This document shows, piece by piece, positions 43,132 to 51,473 of a stretch of 64,000 nucleotides of DNA. The stretch lies in assembly GCF_003259745.1 (NCBI RefSeq), contig NZ_QLMC01000004.1, forward strand, positions 620,001-684,000. The letters run 5' to 3'. This DNA is from Larkinella arboricola (GTDB lineage Bacteria > Bacteroidota > Bacteroidia > Cytophagales > Spirosomataceae). The notes beneath the pieces are model-generated. The model did not search any database. It saw only the letters and a list, made by a program, of their open reading frames with translations, and was not told where the DNA came from. Position 1 is the first letter of the stretch, and every line of letters begins with the position of its first letter. The translations under genes and the position numbers were made by a program.

Positions 43132-44319
43132 ATGAGCAGAATGGTATTTCTCAGTATTGGAATCCTGTTGCTGGCGGCTGTAGAAGCCGCAAAAGTGTAT
43201 TTTATTATGCCCATGCCGGGGAGTCAGGAAGCGGATACGATAGAGCTGGCCTACTGGATTCATCAGCATATCTGGCTGTTGCGGATTCTGGGCTGGTTAT
43301 TGATTGCCTACCCAACATACCGGCTTCTGGCGGATCACCAGAACGGGAAACGCAAAATCGTCACGCTGGTCCTGCTGTTTGGGTACGGCGTGGTAGTCTA
43401 CCTGTTCAATTTCCGGTTTCTGGCCGACAAAATGTTTTATCAGCCGAAGGAAACGGTCATGCTGAATCTTCAGAACAACAAAATTCCGGAGGATAAGGTG
43501 GTGCTGGGGCTCGTCGTGAACGGGCAGGCGCGGGCGTATCCGGTGCAGCTCATCGGCTATCATCATCAGGTTCGGGATACGGTGGGCGGGGAGCCGGTGA
43601 TGGTGACCTACTGCACGGTTTGCCGAACCGGACGCATATTCCGGCCTCTGGTTGACCGTCAGCCGGACGAATTTCGGCTGGTCGGTATGGACCACTTCAA
43701 CGCCATGTTTGAGGACAAAACCACCGGTAGCTGGTGGCGACAGGTGAGCGGGGAAGCCATCGCCGGACCGCTAAAAGGCCATCAACTGGCCAGTTTACCC
43801 GCTGAGCAGATGACCTTGCGGGCCTGGGCCGAACGGTATCCGCAGACGCTGGTACTCCAGCCGGATTCGGCGTTCAGGAAGCAATATGCCAATATGGAAC
43901 CGTACGAACGCGGCAGGAGTCAGGGGGATTTAACCCGGCGCGACAGCCTGGCCTGGAAACCCAAATCGTGGGTGGTGGGCGTTGAGTACAAAAAAGCTGC
44001 GCGGGCCTATGACTGGAACCGGTTGCAGAAACAGAAAATCACGAACGATCAACTGGCCAGAACCCCGGTGGTGTTGATGATTGCCGCCGATAGCGTTTCG
44101 TTCCACGTCTGGGACCGAACGGTTGACGGTCGGTCCCTGCGATTTGTGCCGGTCACCGATGACTCATTTCTGGATACGGAAACCCGATCGGTCTGGAACC
44201 GGCAGGGCGTCTGTCTGGAAGGGCCGCTAAAAGGCAGACGGCTGGTACCGATTCCGGCATCGCAGGAATATCTGCATTCCTGGGAAACGTTTCATCCCAC
44301 TTCAACACGGTATTTATGA
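43132..44319 (+). CDS. DUF3179 family membrane protein
   Basis: About 395 residues from ATG 43132, one base after the CMD stop. The first 110 residues carry three to four hydrophobic segments (GILLLAAVEAAKVYFIMP, LLRILGWLLIAYPTY, LVLLFGYGVVVYLF). The remainder is the DUF3179 domain, recognisable by ARAYPVQLIGYHHQVRDTVG and VTYCTVCRTGRIF, with a CxxC pair. The function of DUF3179 is not known; a redox or metal-related role is guessed from the Cys pair. The soluble domain probably faces the periplasm. It closes the plus-strand accessory run and is followed by a terminator. Confidence 0.85.
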   Translation: MSRMVFLSIGILLLAAVEAAKVYFIMPMPGSQEADTIELAYWIHQHIWLLRILGWLLIAYPTYRLLADHQNGKRKIVTLVLLFGYGVVVYLFNFRFLADKMFYQPKETVMLNLQNNKIPEDKVVLGLVVNGQARAYPVQLIGYHHQVRDTVGGEPVMVTYCTVCRTGRIFRPLVDRQPDEFRLVGMDHFNAMFEDKTTGSWWRQVSGEAIAGPLKGHQLASLPAEQMTLRAWAERYPQTLVLQPDSAFRKQYANMEPYERGRSQGDLTRRDSLAWKPKSWVVGVEYKKAARAYDWNRLQKQKITNDQLARTPVVLMIAADSVSFHVWDRTVDGRSLRFVPVTDDSFLDTETRSVWNRQGVCLEGPLKGRRLVPIPASQEYLHSWETFHPTSTRYL

Positions 44320-44409
44320 TCCGTACAGGCCATGAAAATGAGGCAGTATCATCGCCAATTTCCTGCGTCTTTACTTCTATAAAGATAAATTAATAGGTTA
44401 ACAAAGCCG

Positions 44410-44447
44410 TAAAGGATAGGGGCTTTGCTTCTATCCTTTATTTTTTA
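44410..44447 (+). terminator. Intrinsic terminator closing the accessory run
   Basis: TAAAGGATAG (44410-44419) pairs with CTATCCTTTA (44431-44440) and is followed by a T run. AAAGCC (44403-44408) could also pair with GGCTTT (44421-44426) in the loop, which would give an alternative fold. Confidence 0.85.
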
Positions 44448-44505
44448 CGGGGTTGGATTTTCAAGCAGAATAAGGCAGCTAAAACACTCATTTACTAATT
44501 TCGGT

Positions 44506-44513
44506 TATGTTTG
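44506..44513 (+). promoter_or_regulatory. -7 box TATGTTTG before glgE
   Basis: Exact TAnnTTTG match 77 bases before ATG 44591, placed just after the upstream terminator, so it is a sensible promoter for the glucan genes. The -33 element is not clear. Confidence 0.5.
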
Positions 44514-44590
44514 TGAGGACTTCATACCGGTCGGTTACCAGGCTTTCCGAAACCGGCTAACGACTAAACGTCTCAGCTTGCTATCATATC

Positions 44591-46630
44591 ATGATCACGA
44601 CTACCCGCACCAAAAAAACGAAATCGGCCGCTTCGGCTTATAAACTTGCTAACCTTCCCGCCGATGGGCAGACCCGGGTGGTTATTGAACGGGTTACGCC
44701 CGAACTAAATGGCGGTCGCTTTCCCATCAAAGCCGTGCCCGGTGACACCATTGCCGTGGAAGCCGATATTTTTCTGGATGGACACGATAAACTGGCCGCC
44801 CGACTGCTTTACAAACACACCGACGAACCAGAATGGAGCGAAGTTCCGATGGCTTTCATTGATAACGACCGTTGGGGCGCTTCGTTTACGGTGGAGAAGC
44901 AGGGCTATTATGCCTATACCATTGAAGGCTGGGCGGATCACATTGCGTCCTGGCAGCACGAAGTACACCTGAAAGTGGCGGCTGGTCAGCGCATTACCAG
45001 CGAACTCAAAGCCGGAGCGGTGTACGTCGGGGGCATGGTGGAACGGGCTGCCGGTGAGGACCGAGCGACGCTGGAGTGGCTCACCCGACTGTTAGAAGAA
45101 GCCGCCGAAGAATACAACGAAGTGCAATATAGTCAGGTGATAGAGTTTGTTCACGGTGAGCCGTTTAAAGAGCTGTTCAACCGGTATCCGGAGCGGAAGC
45201 ATCCATCGCGCTACAGTCGGGAACTAAGCGTGGAGGTGGATCGGCCCAAAGCCGGTTTCAGCACCTGGTATTGCCTTTTTCCGCGTTCAGCGTCCCCGGA
45301 ATTAGGACCCGACGGAATGCCCGTACACGGCACATTCCGGGATGTGGAACGGCTTTTACCGCGTCTGGAAGCGATGGGTTTTGATGTGTTGTATCTGCCG
45401 CCGATTCACCCGATTGGTCACGCCTTCCGGAAGGGGAAAAACAACAACGTGGTTGCGCAGCCGGGCGAACCCGGTGTGCCCTACGGTATAGGCTCGGAAC
45501 TGGGCGGTCACACGGCCATTCACCCGGATCTTGGCACACTCGATGATTTTAAACACCTGATTGCCATTGCCCGCAACCACGGTATGGAAGTGGCGATGGA
45601 CCTCGCGATTCAGGTTTCTCCCGACCATCCCTGGGCCAAAGACCACCCGGAATGGTTTAAAAAACGGCCCGACGGCACGATTCAGTACGCCGAAAACCCG
45701 CCCAAGAAATACCAGGATATCTACCCGGTTTATTTCGAAACAGACGACTGGCAGAGTCTGTGGCTCGAAATGAGGGAAACTATGCTGACCTGGGCGTCGT
45801 GGGGCGTTCGGATTATTCGGGTCGATAATCCGCATACGAAACCGTTCCAGTTCTGGGAATGGCTGATTTCGGAGGTCAAGAAGCAGTACCCCGATATGAT
45901 TTTTCTGTCGGAAGCCTTTACCAAGCCGAAGGTCATGCAGCAACTGGCCAAGCGCGGTTTTGCGCAGTCGTACACCTATTTCACCTGGCGCAACAACAAG
46001 CACGAACTGGAGGAATACCTGACGGAGCTGACGCAGAGTGAGATGAAGTACTATTACCGCCCGAATTTCTGGCCGACTACGCACGACATCAACCCGTATG
46101 TTCTGCAAACGGGCCACGAACCGCAGTTTCTGATCCGGTATCTGCTGGCGGCCACCCTGTCGTCCAATTACGGTATTTACGGCCCGTCGTTCGAACTGAT
46201 GGAGCACGTGCCGTTTCCGGGTAAGGAAGAATATCTTAATTCGGAGAAATACGAAATCCGCCACTGGGACTGGAACCGTACCAACAAACTGACCTACCTC
46301 ATTGGGCTGGTGAACCGCATCCGGAAAGAAAATCCGGCGCTGCAAACCACCAACAACCTGACGTTCTGCCGGATTGACGACGATGCGCTGCTGGCTTATC
46401 TGAAAGTGAGCGGCAACAACCGGCTACTGATGGTGATCAATACCGATGCCTACAACCGGCGGGCCGGTATGGTGCAGGTGCCGACCTGGCTTTTGGGCAT
46501 TGGCGACGATCAGGAGTATTCCGTTCATGATCTGCTGACCGGAGCGCATTATACGTGGCGGGGACAGTGGAACTACGTTGAACTTGATCCGTATCTGCTG
46601 CCGATGCATTTGCTGAAGATTGAAAGCTGA
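44591..46630 (+). CDS. glgE: Alpha-1,4-glucan:maltose-1-phosphate maltosyltransferase (GlgE)
   Basis: A 679-residue GH13_3 enzyme that lengthens alpha-1,4-glucan with maltosyl units from maltose-1-phosphate. The N-terminal DUF3416 domain (about 20-220) opens with RVVIERVTPELNGGRFP. The barrel carries YLPPIHPIGHAFRKGKNN. The catalytic Asp412 is in IIRVDNPHTKP and the Glu441 in IFLSEAFTKP; this 29-residue spacing is that of known GlgE enzymes. Length and domain order are normal. Maltokinase and branching enzyme genes lie 3-5 kb downstream on the same strand. A separate trehalose synthase, usual source of the maltose, is not in the window. Confidence 0.93.
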   Translation: MITTTRTKKTKSAASAYKLANLPADGQTRVVIERVTPELNGGRFPIKAVPGDTIAVEADIFLDGHDKLAARLLYKHTDEPEWSEVPMAFIDNDRWGASFTVEKQGYYAYTIEGWADHIASWQHEVHLKVAAGQRITSELKAGAVYVGGMVERAAGEDRATLEWLTRLLEEAAEEYNEVQYSQVIEFVHGEPFKELFNRYPERKHPSRYSRELSVEVDRPKAGFSTWYCLFPRSASPELGPDGMPVHGTFRDVERLLPRLEAMGFDVLYLPPIHPIGHAFRKGKNNNVVAQPGEPGVPYGIGSELGGHTAIHPDLGTLDDFKHLIAIARNHGMEVAMDLAIQVSPDHPWAKDHPEWFKKRPDGTIQYAENPPKKYQDIYPVYFETDDWQSLWLEMRETMLTWASWGVRIIRVDNPHTKPFQFWEWLISEVKKQYPDMIFLSEAFTKPKVMQQLAKRGFAQSYTYFTWRNNKHELEEYLTELTQSEMKYYYRPNFWPTTHDINPYVLQTGHEPQFLIRYLLAATLSSNYGIYGPSFELMEHVPFPGKEEYLNSEKYEIRHWDWNRTNKLTYLIGLVNRIRKENPALQTTNNLTFCRIDDDALLAYLKVSGNNRLLMVINTDAYNRRAGMVQVPTWLLGIGDDQEYSVHDLLTGAHYTWRGQWNYVELDPYLLPMHLLKIES

Positions 46631-46680
46631 GCCATTGCCTAAGAAATCTGTAAAGTCTGCCGCAATAAGGTTATTTTAGT

Positions 46681-46725
46681 GGAGTGTCCGCCAACGTGCC
46701 CCGATTGGTTGTTGGCGGACACTCC
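46681..46725. repeat. Perfect inverted repeat between glgE and the LytTR gene
   Basis: GGAGTGTCCGCCAAC (46681-46695) and GTTGGCGGACACTCC (46711-46725), 15-base arms with a 15-base loop, no T run. It is either the end signal of glgE or a control site 22 bases before the LytTR gene start. Confidence 0.6.
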
Positions 46726-46746
46726 GGTTCTTAACTCTAACCACTC

Positions 46747-47577
46747 ATGATTGAAGAAGCAATTCAGTATCCGGCGTTGATTAAGTATCTGAAGGGGTTC
46801 AGTAATTACACTTGGTTGTACTACTGTGATGGCCGCAAGGTGTTGCTTTCCAAGTCGCTCTGTTATTTCGAAAAAAAGCTGCCCGGCTTCTTCCGGGTAC
46901 ATAAAACCGCCTTGGTGAATCCGCATTACATCACGGATTTCAAAGCTCCTCCGGGTCATAAAATGTCTGGATCCGTGCTCTTGAAAGACGACCTGACGCT
47001 GCCCGTAAGCCGTCGGCGGTGGAACCAGCTTGTGGACTCGCTACAGACTATTACGGTGCAGGCAAAAGCAACGGACGGGCTTTTAGCCGACCCGTCGTAT
47101 GCTGCCATCGATTCGGCCGAGCGCCCGGCATCGTCCCGTCGAATGCGGCAGGTCTGGGTGGTGATGGCCGATGAAATGAAGGGAAGCCTCGTGCGGCAGA
47201 TTATTAGCGAAAAATGGCCCCAGTGGCATCTGCAAGTGTTTGAAACCGTCACCAGGCTTCAGAACGCCCTCCAGCAGGAGCGGGAGGCTGAGATGCCAGC
47301 TATGATTATTCTGGACGGGAATCAGGACAAAAGCGTCCGGGCGCTGCAAGCGATCAAACGGAATACCCGGTTTCGGTTTATCCCTACGCTGTTGCTGGTT
47401 TCGGCCGGAAATCCGGATCTGGCGGAACAGAGTTATGCGTCGGGGGCGAACTCCGTCATTGTACTTTCGACTGATCTGACCCGGTTTATTCAGGCCGTAG
47501 AAAAAACATTTCGGTACTGGCTTTCAACGGCGGCCGCTCCGTATGGGGCCGCCCGTATGTCTACCGCGCTGGGATAA
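46747..47577 (+). CDS. LytTR DNA-binding protein with C-terminal degenerate receiver domain
   Basis: A 276-residue regulator with parts in reverse of the normal order. Residues 10-100 are a LytTR DNA-binding domain (LKGFSNYTWLYYCDGRKVLL, FFRVHKTALVNPHYI, LPVSRRRW). Residues 133-255 look like a response-regulator receiver: acidic pair Asp142-Glu143, phospho-site Asp190 in MIILDGNQ, and Ser219 at the Thr/Ser switch. The conserved Lys (in VVKP-type motifs) is replaced by Leu240 (VIVLSTD), so normal phospho-switching is doubtful. The typical order is receiver first. Its gene converges with a stand-alone receiver gene that does keep the Lys; the two may interact. Confidence 0.83.
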   Translation: MIEEAIQYPALIKYLKGFSNYTWLYYCDGRKVLLSKSLCYFEKKLPGFFRVHKTALVNPHYITDFKAPPGHKMSGSVLLKDDLTLPVSRRRWNQLVDSLQTITVQAKATDGLLADPSYAAIDSAERPASSRRMRQVWVVMADEMKGSLVRQIISEKWPQWHLQVFETVTRLQNALQQEREAEMPAMIILDGNQDKSVRALQAIKRNTRFRFIPTLLLVSAGNPDLAEQSYASGANSVIVLSTDLTRFIQAVEKTFRYWLSTAAAPYGAARMSTALG

Positions 47578-47586
47578 GGTATTCAC

Positions 47587-47620
47587 TGTTCAAACGTCCG
47601 GTATGCCGGACGTTTGAACA
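47587..47620. terminator. Bidirectional terminator between the two regulator genes
   Basis: Perfect 15-base inverted repeat TGTTCAAACGTCCGG / CCGGACGTTTGAACA with a TATG loop, lying 9 and 13 bases from the two facing stop codons. Confidence 0.88.
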
Positions 47621-47633
47621 ATAAAATCTCTCT

Positions 47634-48113
47634 TTAATAAATGGATTGATGATTGGGCAGCGTAACGGTTTCCCACCAATAATCCTTTAAGGTCTGAAAG
47701 TAATCAACCCATTCCGTAAAGTCTGTTGGCTTCACGACATAAGAAGTAGCTCCCCGGTCATACGATTCAGTAATATCTTCGTGACAAGCCGAATTACTGA
47801 ACACAACAATCGGAATTTGTCCGATCTCAGGATTAAGATTTTTGATCGATTTTAAGATCTGCCATCCGTTTTCCCGCTCCGGTAAATATAAATCCAGTAA
47901 AATAAATTGAGGAGGCCGCAAGCCTGTTTGAATACATTCATCCAGGTAGTGAATGGCCGTTTGCTCATCGCTTGCCATGACCACTTCAATGTCGGTAAAA
48001 CATTTCTGAACCGCACTTTTAATCAATACCATGTGGTCAGAGTTGTCTTCAATGATCAGAATACGAGCATTTTGGTTCCGTTTAGGGCTAGTCTTGGATT
48101 TTGAAAAGTTCAT
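47634..48113 (-). CDS. Single-domain response regulator (CheY-like receiver)
   Basis: A 159-residue protein made of one receiver domain. Asp23 and neighbouring acids sit in ILIIEDNSD, the phospho-acceptor Asp74 in FILLDLYLP, the switch Ser in VVFSNS, and Lys128 in SYVVKPTD. There is no output domain. The ~15-residue basic N-terminal extension (KSKTSPKRNQN) is not part of the fold. Such proteins pass phosphate between histidine kinases and other regulators. No histidine kinase gene is adjacent; its convergent neighbour is a LytTR protein with a degenerate receiver. Confidence 0.9.
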   Translation of the reverse strand: MNFSKSKTSPKRNQNARILIIEDNSDHMVLIKSAVQKCFTDIEVVMASDEQTAIHYLDECIQTGLRPPQFILLDLYLPERENGWQILKSIKNLNPEIGQIPIVVFSNSACHEDITESYDRGATSYVVKPTDFTEWVDYFQTLKDYWWETVTLPNHQSIY

Positions 48114-48553
48114 CGTTTTTCTATTTACGTCTCCGCAGTAACTAGTAAAAATAAGGTTATTGAAAACCCATATGTTGTTAAATAAACTGGATATTATCGG
48201 ACATCGGCAGACTGAATAGCGAATATACCTATAAAGGTCGGTTTACTGTTTAATGTTTTAGATAAATCGTCTAATCTTTTTAACTAATTTATTTATAACG
48301 AGATAGGGATTGCACGTATATGGACAGCGGCTGTGATTATTCTCCGGGATGGTGGCAGCCGCTTTTGTTTAGCTATTCATCTTTAACCGCTCGCTTCGGT
48401 AAAGCGTTCCCACCTGGATATAAAGTCGGCACAGTTTCTAACAATACCAAAACGATTGAGTTAAATAAAAAACAGTTTGGATAGTCAGACGGAAAGCAGC
48501 CGCTTTCCGGATCTGATCAAAAGTTAAGTAGCGATAATTTAATTGAGAGGAGT
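48114..48553. other. 440-base non-coding region with hairpins
   Basis: Upstream of two divergent genes (the receiver gene and the basic secreted protein). A/T-rich with no credible protein gene. It contains an 8-base hairpin CGGAAAGC / GCTTTCCG at 48490-48509, 44 bases before ATG 48554, and the terminator-like hairpin listed next. A small RNA between about 48200 and 48370 is possible. Confidence 0.4.
48326..48370 (+). terminator. Terminator-like hairpin with no protein gene in front
   Basis: AGCGGCTG (48326-48333) and CAGCCGCT (48356-48363) pair, and the right arm runs into TTTTGTTT. No plus-strand gene ends before it, so it could finish a small RNA. Confidence 0.5.
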
Positions 48554-48943
48554 ATGAAAACGATACGAATGACGGTAGCGGCCCTGGTAACAGTGATAGC
48601 CCTATCCCTACAGACTCAGGCCCAGACCACCTCTTCGGAAGGCAATGCGGCCAATACCGCACAGAGCAAAACCGGTACTGGAACAGCTCAGCAGCCGAAT
48701 TCCGGGCAAAATCGCGCCAAAATCGAGCGCAAAGTGACGGGTTCGCGCCCTGAGGTTAACAGCGCATCGGATAAATCGGATCGCTACCGGACCGACAACA
48801 TGCCCAACCGGGAAAAACGGTCGACCGTTTCGTCGGATGCTGACGGAAGAAAGAGCGTGGGTGGGGTCCGGCCAAAAGCCGACCCGAAAACGAAGAAGAA
48901 ACGGGGCGAAGGCCGGTCGTTTGGAAACACCGGACCGAATTGA
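48554..48943 (+). CDS. Small basic secreted protein of unknown function
   Basis: A 129-residue protein with a signal peptide (1-23, ending TQAQ). The mature part has no fold-like hydrophobic core and is rich in Lys, Arg, Ser, Thr and Asn (KTKKKRGEGRSFGNTGPN at the end), so it is probably disordered. I do not recognise a family. The ATG at 48554 is preceded by AGAGGAG, an unusually good Shine-Dalgarno-like sequence for this group, but only one base away, so its function is doubtful. It ends in front of a clear terminator. Confidence 0.65.
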   Translation: MKTIRMTVAALVTVIALSLQTQAQTTSSEGNAANTAQSKTGTGTAQQPNSGQNRAKIERKVTGSRPEVNSASDKSDRYRTDNMPNREKRSTVSSDADGRKSVGGVRPKADPKTKKKRGEGRSFGNTGPN

Positions 48944-48967
48944 TGCCATTTTGATTGATGAACGGAT

Positions 48968-49004
48968 AAAACCCATTTCGGCATCCTGACCGGGATGGGT
49001 TTTT
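48968..49004 (+). terminator. Intrinsic terminator after the basic secreted protein gene
   Basis: AAAACCCAT (48968-48976) and ATGGGTTTT (48995-49003) pair, with an inner CGG/CCG extension, and a T run follows. Confidence 0.85.
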
Positions 49005-49037
49005 GACCCTTCTGATTAACGGTTTCCCCTTAAAGCC

Positions 49038-49640
49038 ATGAAACTTAAAGATATTTCCGATGCCATTCAGCATGGTATTGACCTTTTAAAAGGTGATGAC
49101 AAGCTGGACAAAGTTTACCGCAGCGACAATACCCTCCCGGATGAGCAATCGGCCCGGGAAGCGCTTGTTCGGGCCAAAGAACGCTTGTTTGCAGTGAATA
49201 GCTGGTCGGATATTTCGAGCATTACGGCTAATTTTTCCCTCCATGATGCGCAGGGTCAGCCGAAGCCGGAGGGCCAGCCTGCCGTGGGCGATTACATTAA
49301 AATTGTGCTGCCCGCTCCACCCCTGGAAAACTGGGTCCAGGTAACGCAGTTGTCTGAGGAAAATGACTGGGCTGAATTTGTGGTCCGGCCCTGCGCCGAT
49401 CCAAACGATAAAAGCAGTGAAACCCAACATTTCTTCACCGAAGAGGCTACCAGCACGTTCCGCGTGGAGTTGGAGGGCAATACCGTCACGGCCTCCGAAA
49501 TTGGACAAAACGAGCGGGCTAACAACCAGGAGCAGGCTGGCGACCGGAGCGCTATTAATACCGTCGTGGCCGGAACCGGCTGGCTCTTTTATCAATCAAT
49601 CCAGTGGAAGACGCTGACGGATTATCTGGTCGGGTTATAA
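49038..49640 (+). CDS. Hypothetical cytosolic protein
   Basis: A 200-residue protein without signal or membrane segment. The N-terminal 60 residues are helical and charged (MKLKDISDAIQHGIDLLKG); the middle looks like a small beta domain (GDYIKIVLPAPPLENWVQVT and FRVELEGNTVTASEIG). It resembles no family I know. It stands 80 bases before the maltokinase gene on the same strand and could be read with it, without known link to glucan synthesis. Confidence 0.65.
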   Translation: MKLKDISDAIQHGIDLLKGDDKLDKVYRSDNTLPDEQSAREALVRAKERLFAVNSWSDISSITANFSLHDAQGQPKPEGQPAVGDYIKIVLPAPPLENWVQVTQLSEENDWAEFVVRPCADPNDKSSETQHFFTEEATSTFRVELEGNTVTASEIGQNERANNQEQAGDRSAINTVVAGTGWLFYQSIQWKTLTDYLVGL

Positions 49641-49720
49641 CGCATCCGGCCAGCGTCTTATCTTAGCGGACCGAGTTTCATGCCGGTAACAGGAATTTTA
49701 CCAGTAACCACACGAGTTGC

Positions 49721-51394
49721 ATGCTTGATTTAACGACTTCAAACCTGACCAGTCGGTATAGCTGGGAAACACTGGATCAGGATCAGGATGCTTTACGGTG
49801 GCTGGAATCGACGGTTCTGCCTCCGTATCTGAGTACGTGCCGGTGGTTTGCCGGGAAAGCCCGCCAGCAGGAAGCGTTTCGGGTTGCGGTCATGCACGGT
49901 ATTGGGCTCGGTGCAGATGCGGTAGCTTTTCTGGCCATCGTGGAAGTGGTGTATGCAGACGGCGAAACCGAACGCTATCTCCTGCCGCTTTCCTTTATCG
50001 AAACCGACCAGCCCGATGCATCCGAAATTCCGTCCAAAGGTATTCTGACCCCGGCGGAGTTTGATCAGAAAAGTGGTTTGCTGGTGGATGGCATTTACGA
50101 CGAACGGTTCCGGCTGGCCTTGTATGCCAACCTGGCCGGGGAGAACGTGATGCCCCAGAAAGCCGGTCAGGTGCGGTTCTACCGGGGGCGGGGTCTGGCG
50201 GCTGACGATGTGGATACGACCATCATCAGTCGGGTATTGCCGGTCGATTCGAGCAACTCGGCTCTGGCTTATGGCGTGCCCCATCAGCCGGAAAAATATT
50301 TCCTGAAACTCTATCGCAAACTTTTTCAGGAAACCAATCCGGAGGTCGATCTGGTCAGCTTTTTAACCGAAGAAAGCCAGTTTTCTCACATACCGGCCTA
50401 CGCCGGAAGCATTGTCTGGGAGCAGGAACATACACCGGATATAACGCTCGGGATGATGCAACTGATGGTGGAGAACCAGAAAGATAGCTGGAGCCAGACG
50501 GGCGATTACCTCAACGACTTCCTGTATGCCGTGCCGAACCGGTTGTTCACCATCCGGGAAGACGTATTCGACCGGGTTGAGCTGCTGGGAAGGCGAACGG
50601 CGCAGATGCACCTGGCTCTTTATAGCCCGAAATCAGACGATAATGCGTTTAAGCCCGAAGCCTTTACCGACGAATACCGGGCGTTTATTATCCGCCGGAT
50701 TGAGGCTCTGCTCGAACGGCGGTATGCCATGCTCATCGACAATTATACGAAGCTAGACCCGCTGGCGCAGCGGCTGGCGTGGGTGTTTATGGAAGCCAAG
50801 GAAATGATCGATGAGTTTATCGAGGATTTTCGCCACCGCCCGCTCGAATCGCTCCGCACCCGGATTCACGGCGATTACCACCTGGGACAAGTGCTGGCAA
50901 CCGACAACGATTTCATTATCATTGACTTTGAGGGCGAGCCCGAAAGCAGCATTACGGAGCGCAAAATCAAGCACTCTCCGCTGAAAGACGTGGCCGGGAT
51001 GATTCGGTCGTATCACTACGCGGTTTCGGCCAAGCTGTTTGGCAGCACCGAGACGGAAAACATTGATCCCGATCACCTTCAGCGCGTTTCCGAACGCTGG
51101 TACAACCTGATTCGGGATACGTATATGAACGCGTACCTGGAAACAATCGGCAACCCGCATCCTCTGTATAAAAACAGCAACGAGTTTAACTTTTTGCTGC
51201 TGGTTTATTTGCTGGAAAAAGCCGTTTATGAGCTAGGTTACGAAATCAGCTACCGGCCAGCCTGGGTTAAAATTCCGCTGAAAGGAATTATGGATGTGAT
51301 TCGGGAAATCCAGAAAATCCAGACCGCCGATCCAAACCGGGATTCAGAGGTTCCGCGGCTGCAAATGGGCTTGTTGGAGACGAAAAAACAGTAA
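49721..51394 (+). CDS. mak: Maltokinase (Mak/Pep2-like)
   Basis: A 557-residue kinase that phosphorylates maltose at C1 with ATP to give maltose-1-phosphate, the GlgE donor. The N-terminal cap region has LPPYLSTCRWFAGKARQQ and the eukaryotic-kinase-like C-lobe carries RIHGDYHLGQVL near residue 387 followed by DFIIIDFEGEP (catalytic and Mg-binding Asp). In many species this enzyme is fused to trehalose synthase; here it is a single protein with no TreS domain. It stands 80 bases before glgB on the same strand, which supports the pathway assignment. It is longer than the usual ~450 residues by a larger cap domain. Confidence 0.9.
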   Translation: MLDLTTSNLTSRYSWETLDQDQDALRWLESTVLPPYLSTCRWFAGKARQQEAFRVAVMHGIGLGADAVAFLAIVEVVYADGETERYLLPLSFIETDQPDASEIPSKGILTPAEFDQKSGLLVDGIYDERFRLALYANLAGENVMPQKAGQVRFYRGRGLAADDVDTTIISRVLPVDSSNSALAYGVPHQPEKYFLKLYRKLFQETNPEVDLVSFLTEESQFSHIPAYAGSIVWEQEHTPDITLGMMQLMVENQKDSWSQTGDYLNDFLYAVPNRLFTIREDVFDRVELLGRRTAQMHLALYSPKSDDNAFKPEAFTDEYRAFIIRRIEALLERRYAMLIDNYTKLDPLAQRLAWVFMEAKEMIDEFIEDFRHRPLESLRTRIHGDYHLGQVLATDNDFIIIDFEGEPESSITERKIKHSPLKDVAGMIRSYHYAVSAKLFGSTETENIDPDHLQRVSERWYNLIRDTYMNAYLETIGNPHPLYKNSNEFNFLLLVYLLEKAVYELGYEISYRPAWVKIPLKGIMDVIREIQKIQTADPNRDSEVPRLQMGLLETKKQ

Positions 51395-51473
51395 GTTTGT
51401 GGGAAACGCACAAGTTGCTGGGATGCTCGCCGGTTAAAATTATCTTTCACGCGCTAATTGATATAGCTTTCTT

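Noticed and set aside
44425-44643. Open frame of 72 codons before glgE
   Set aside because: It overlaps the terminator, the -7 box and the start of glgE in another frame, and the peptide has no protein-like pattern.
45356-46345. Minus-strand open frame of 329 codons inside glgE
   Set aside because: Antisense shadow of a well-defined GH13 enzyme.
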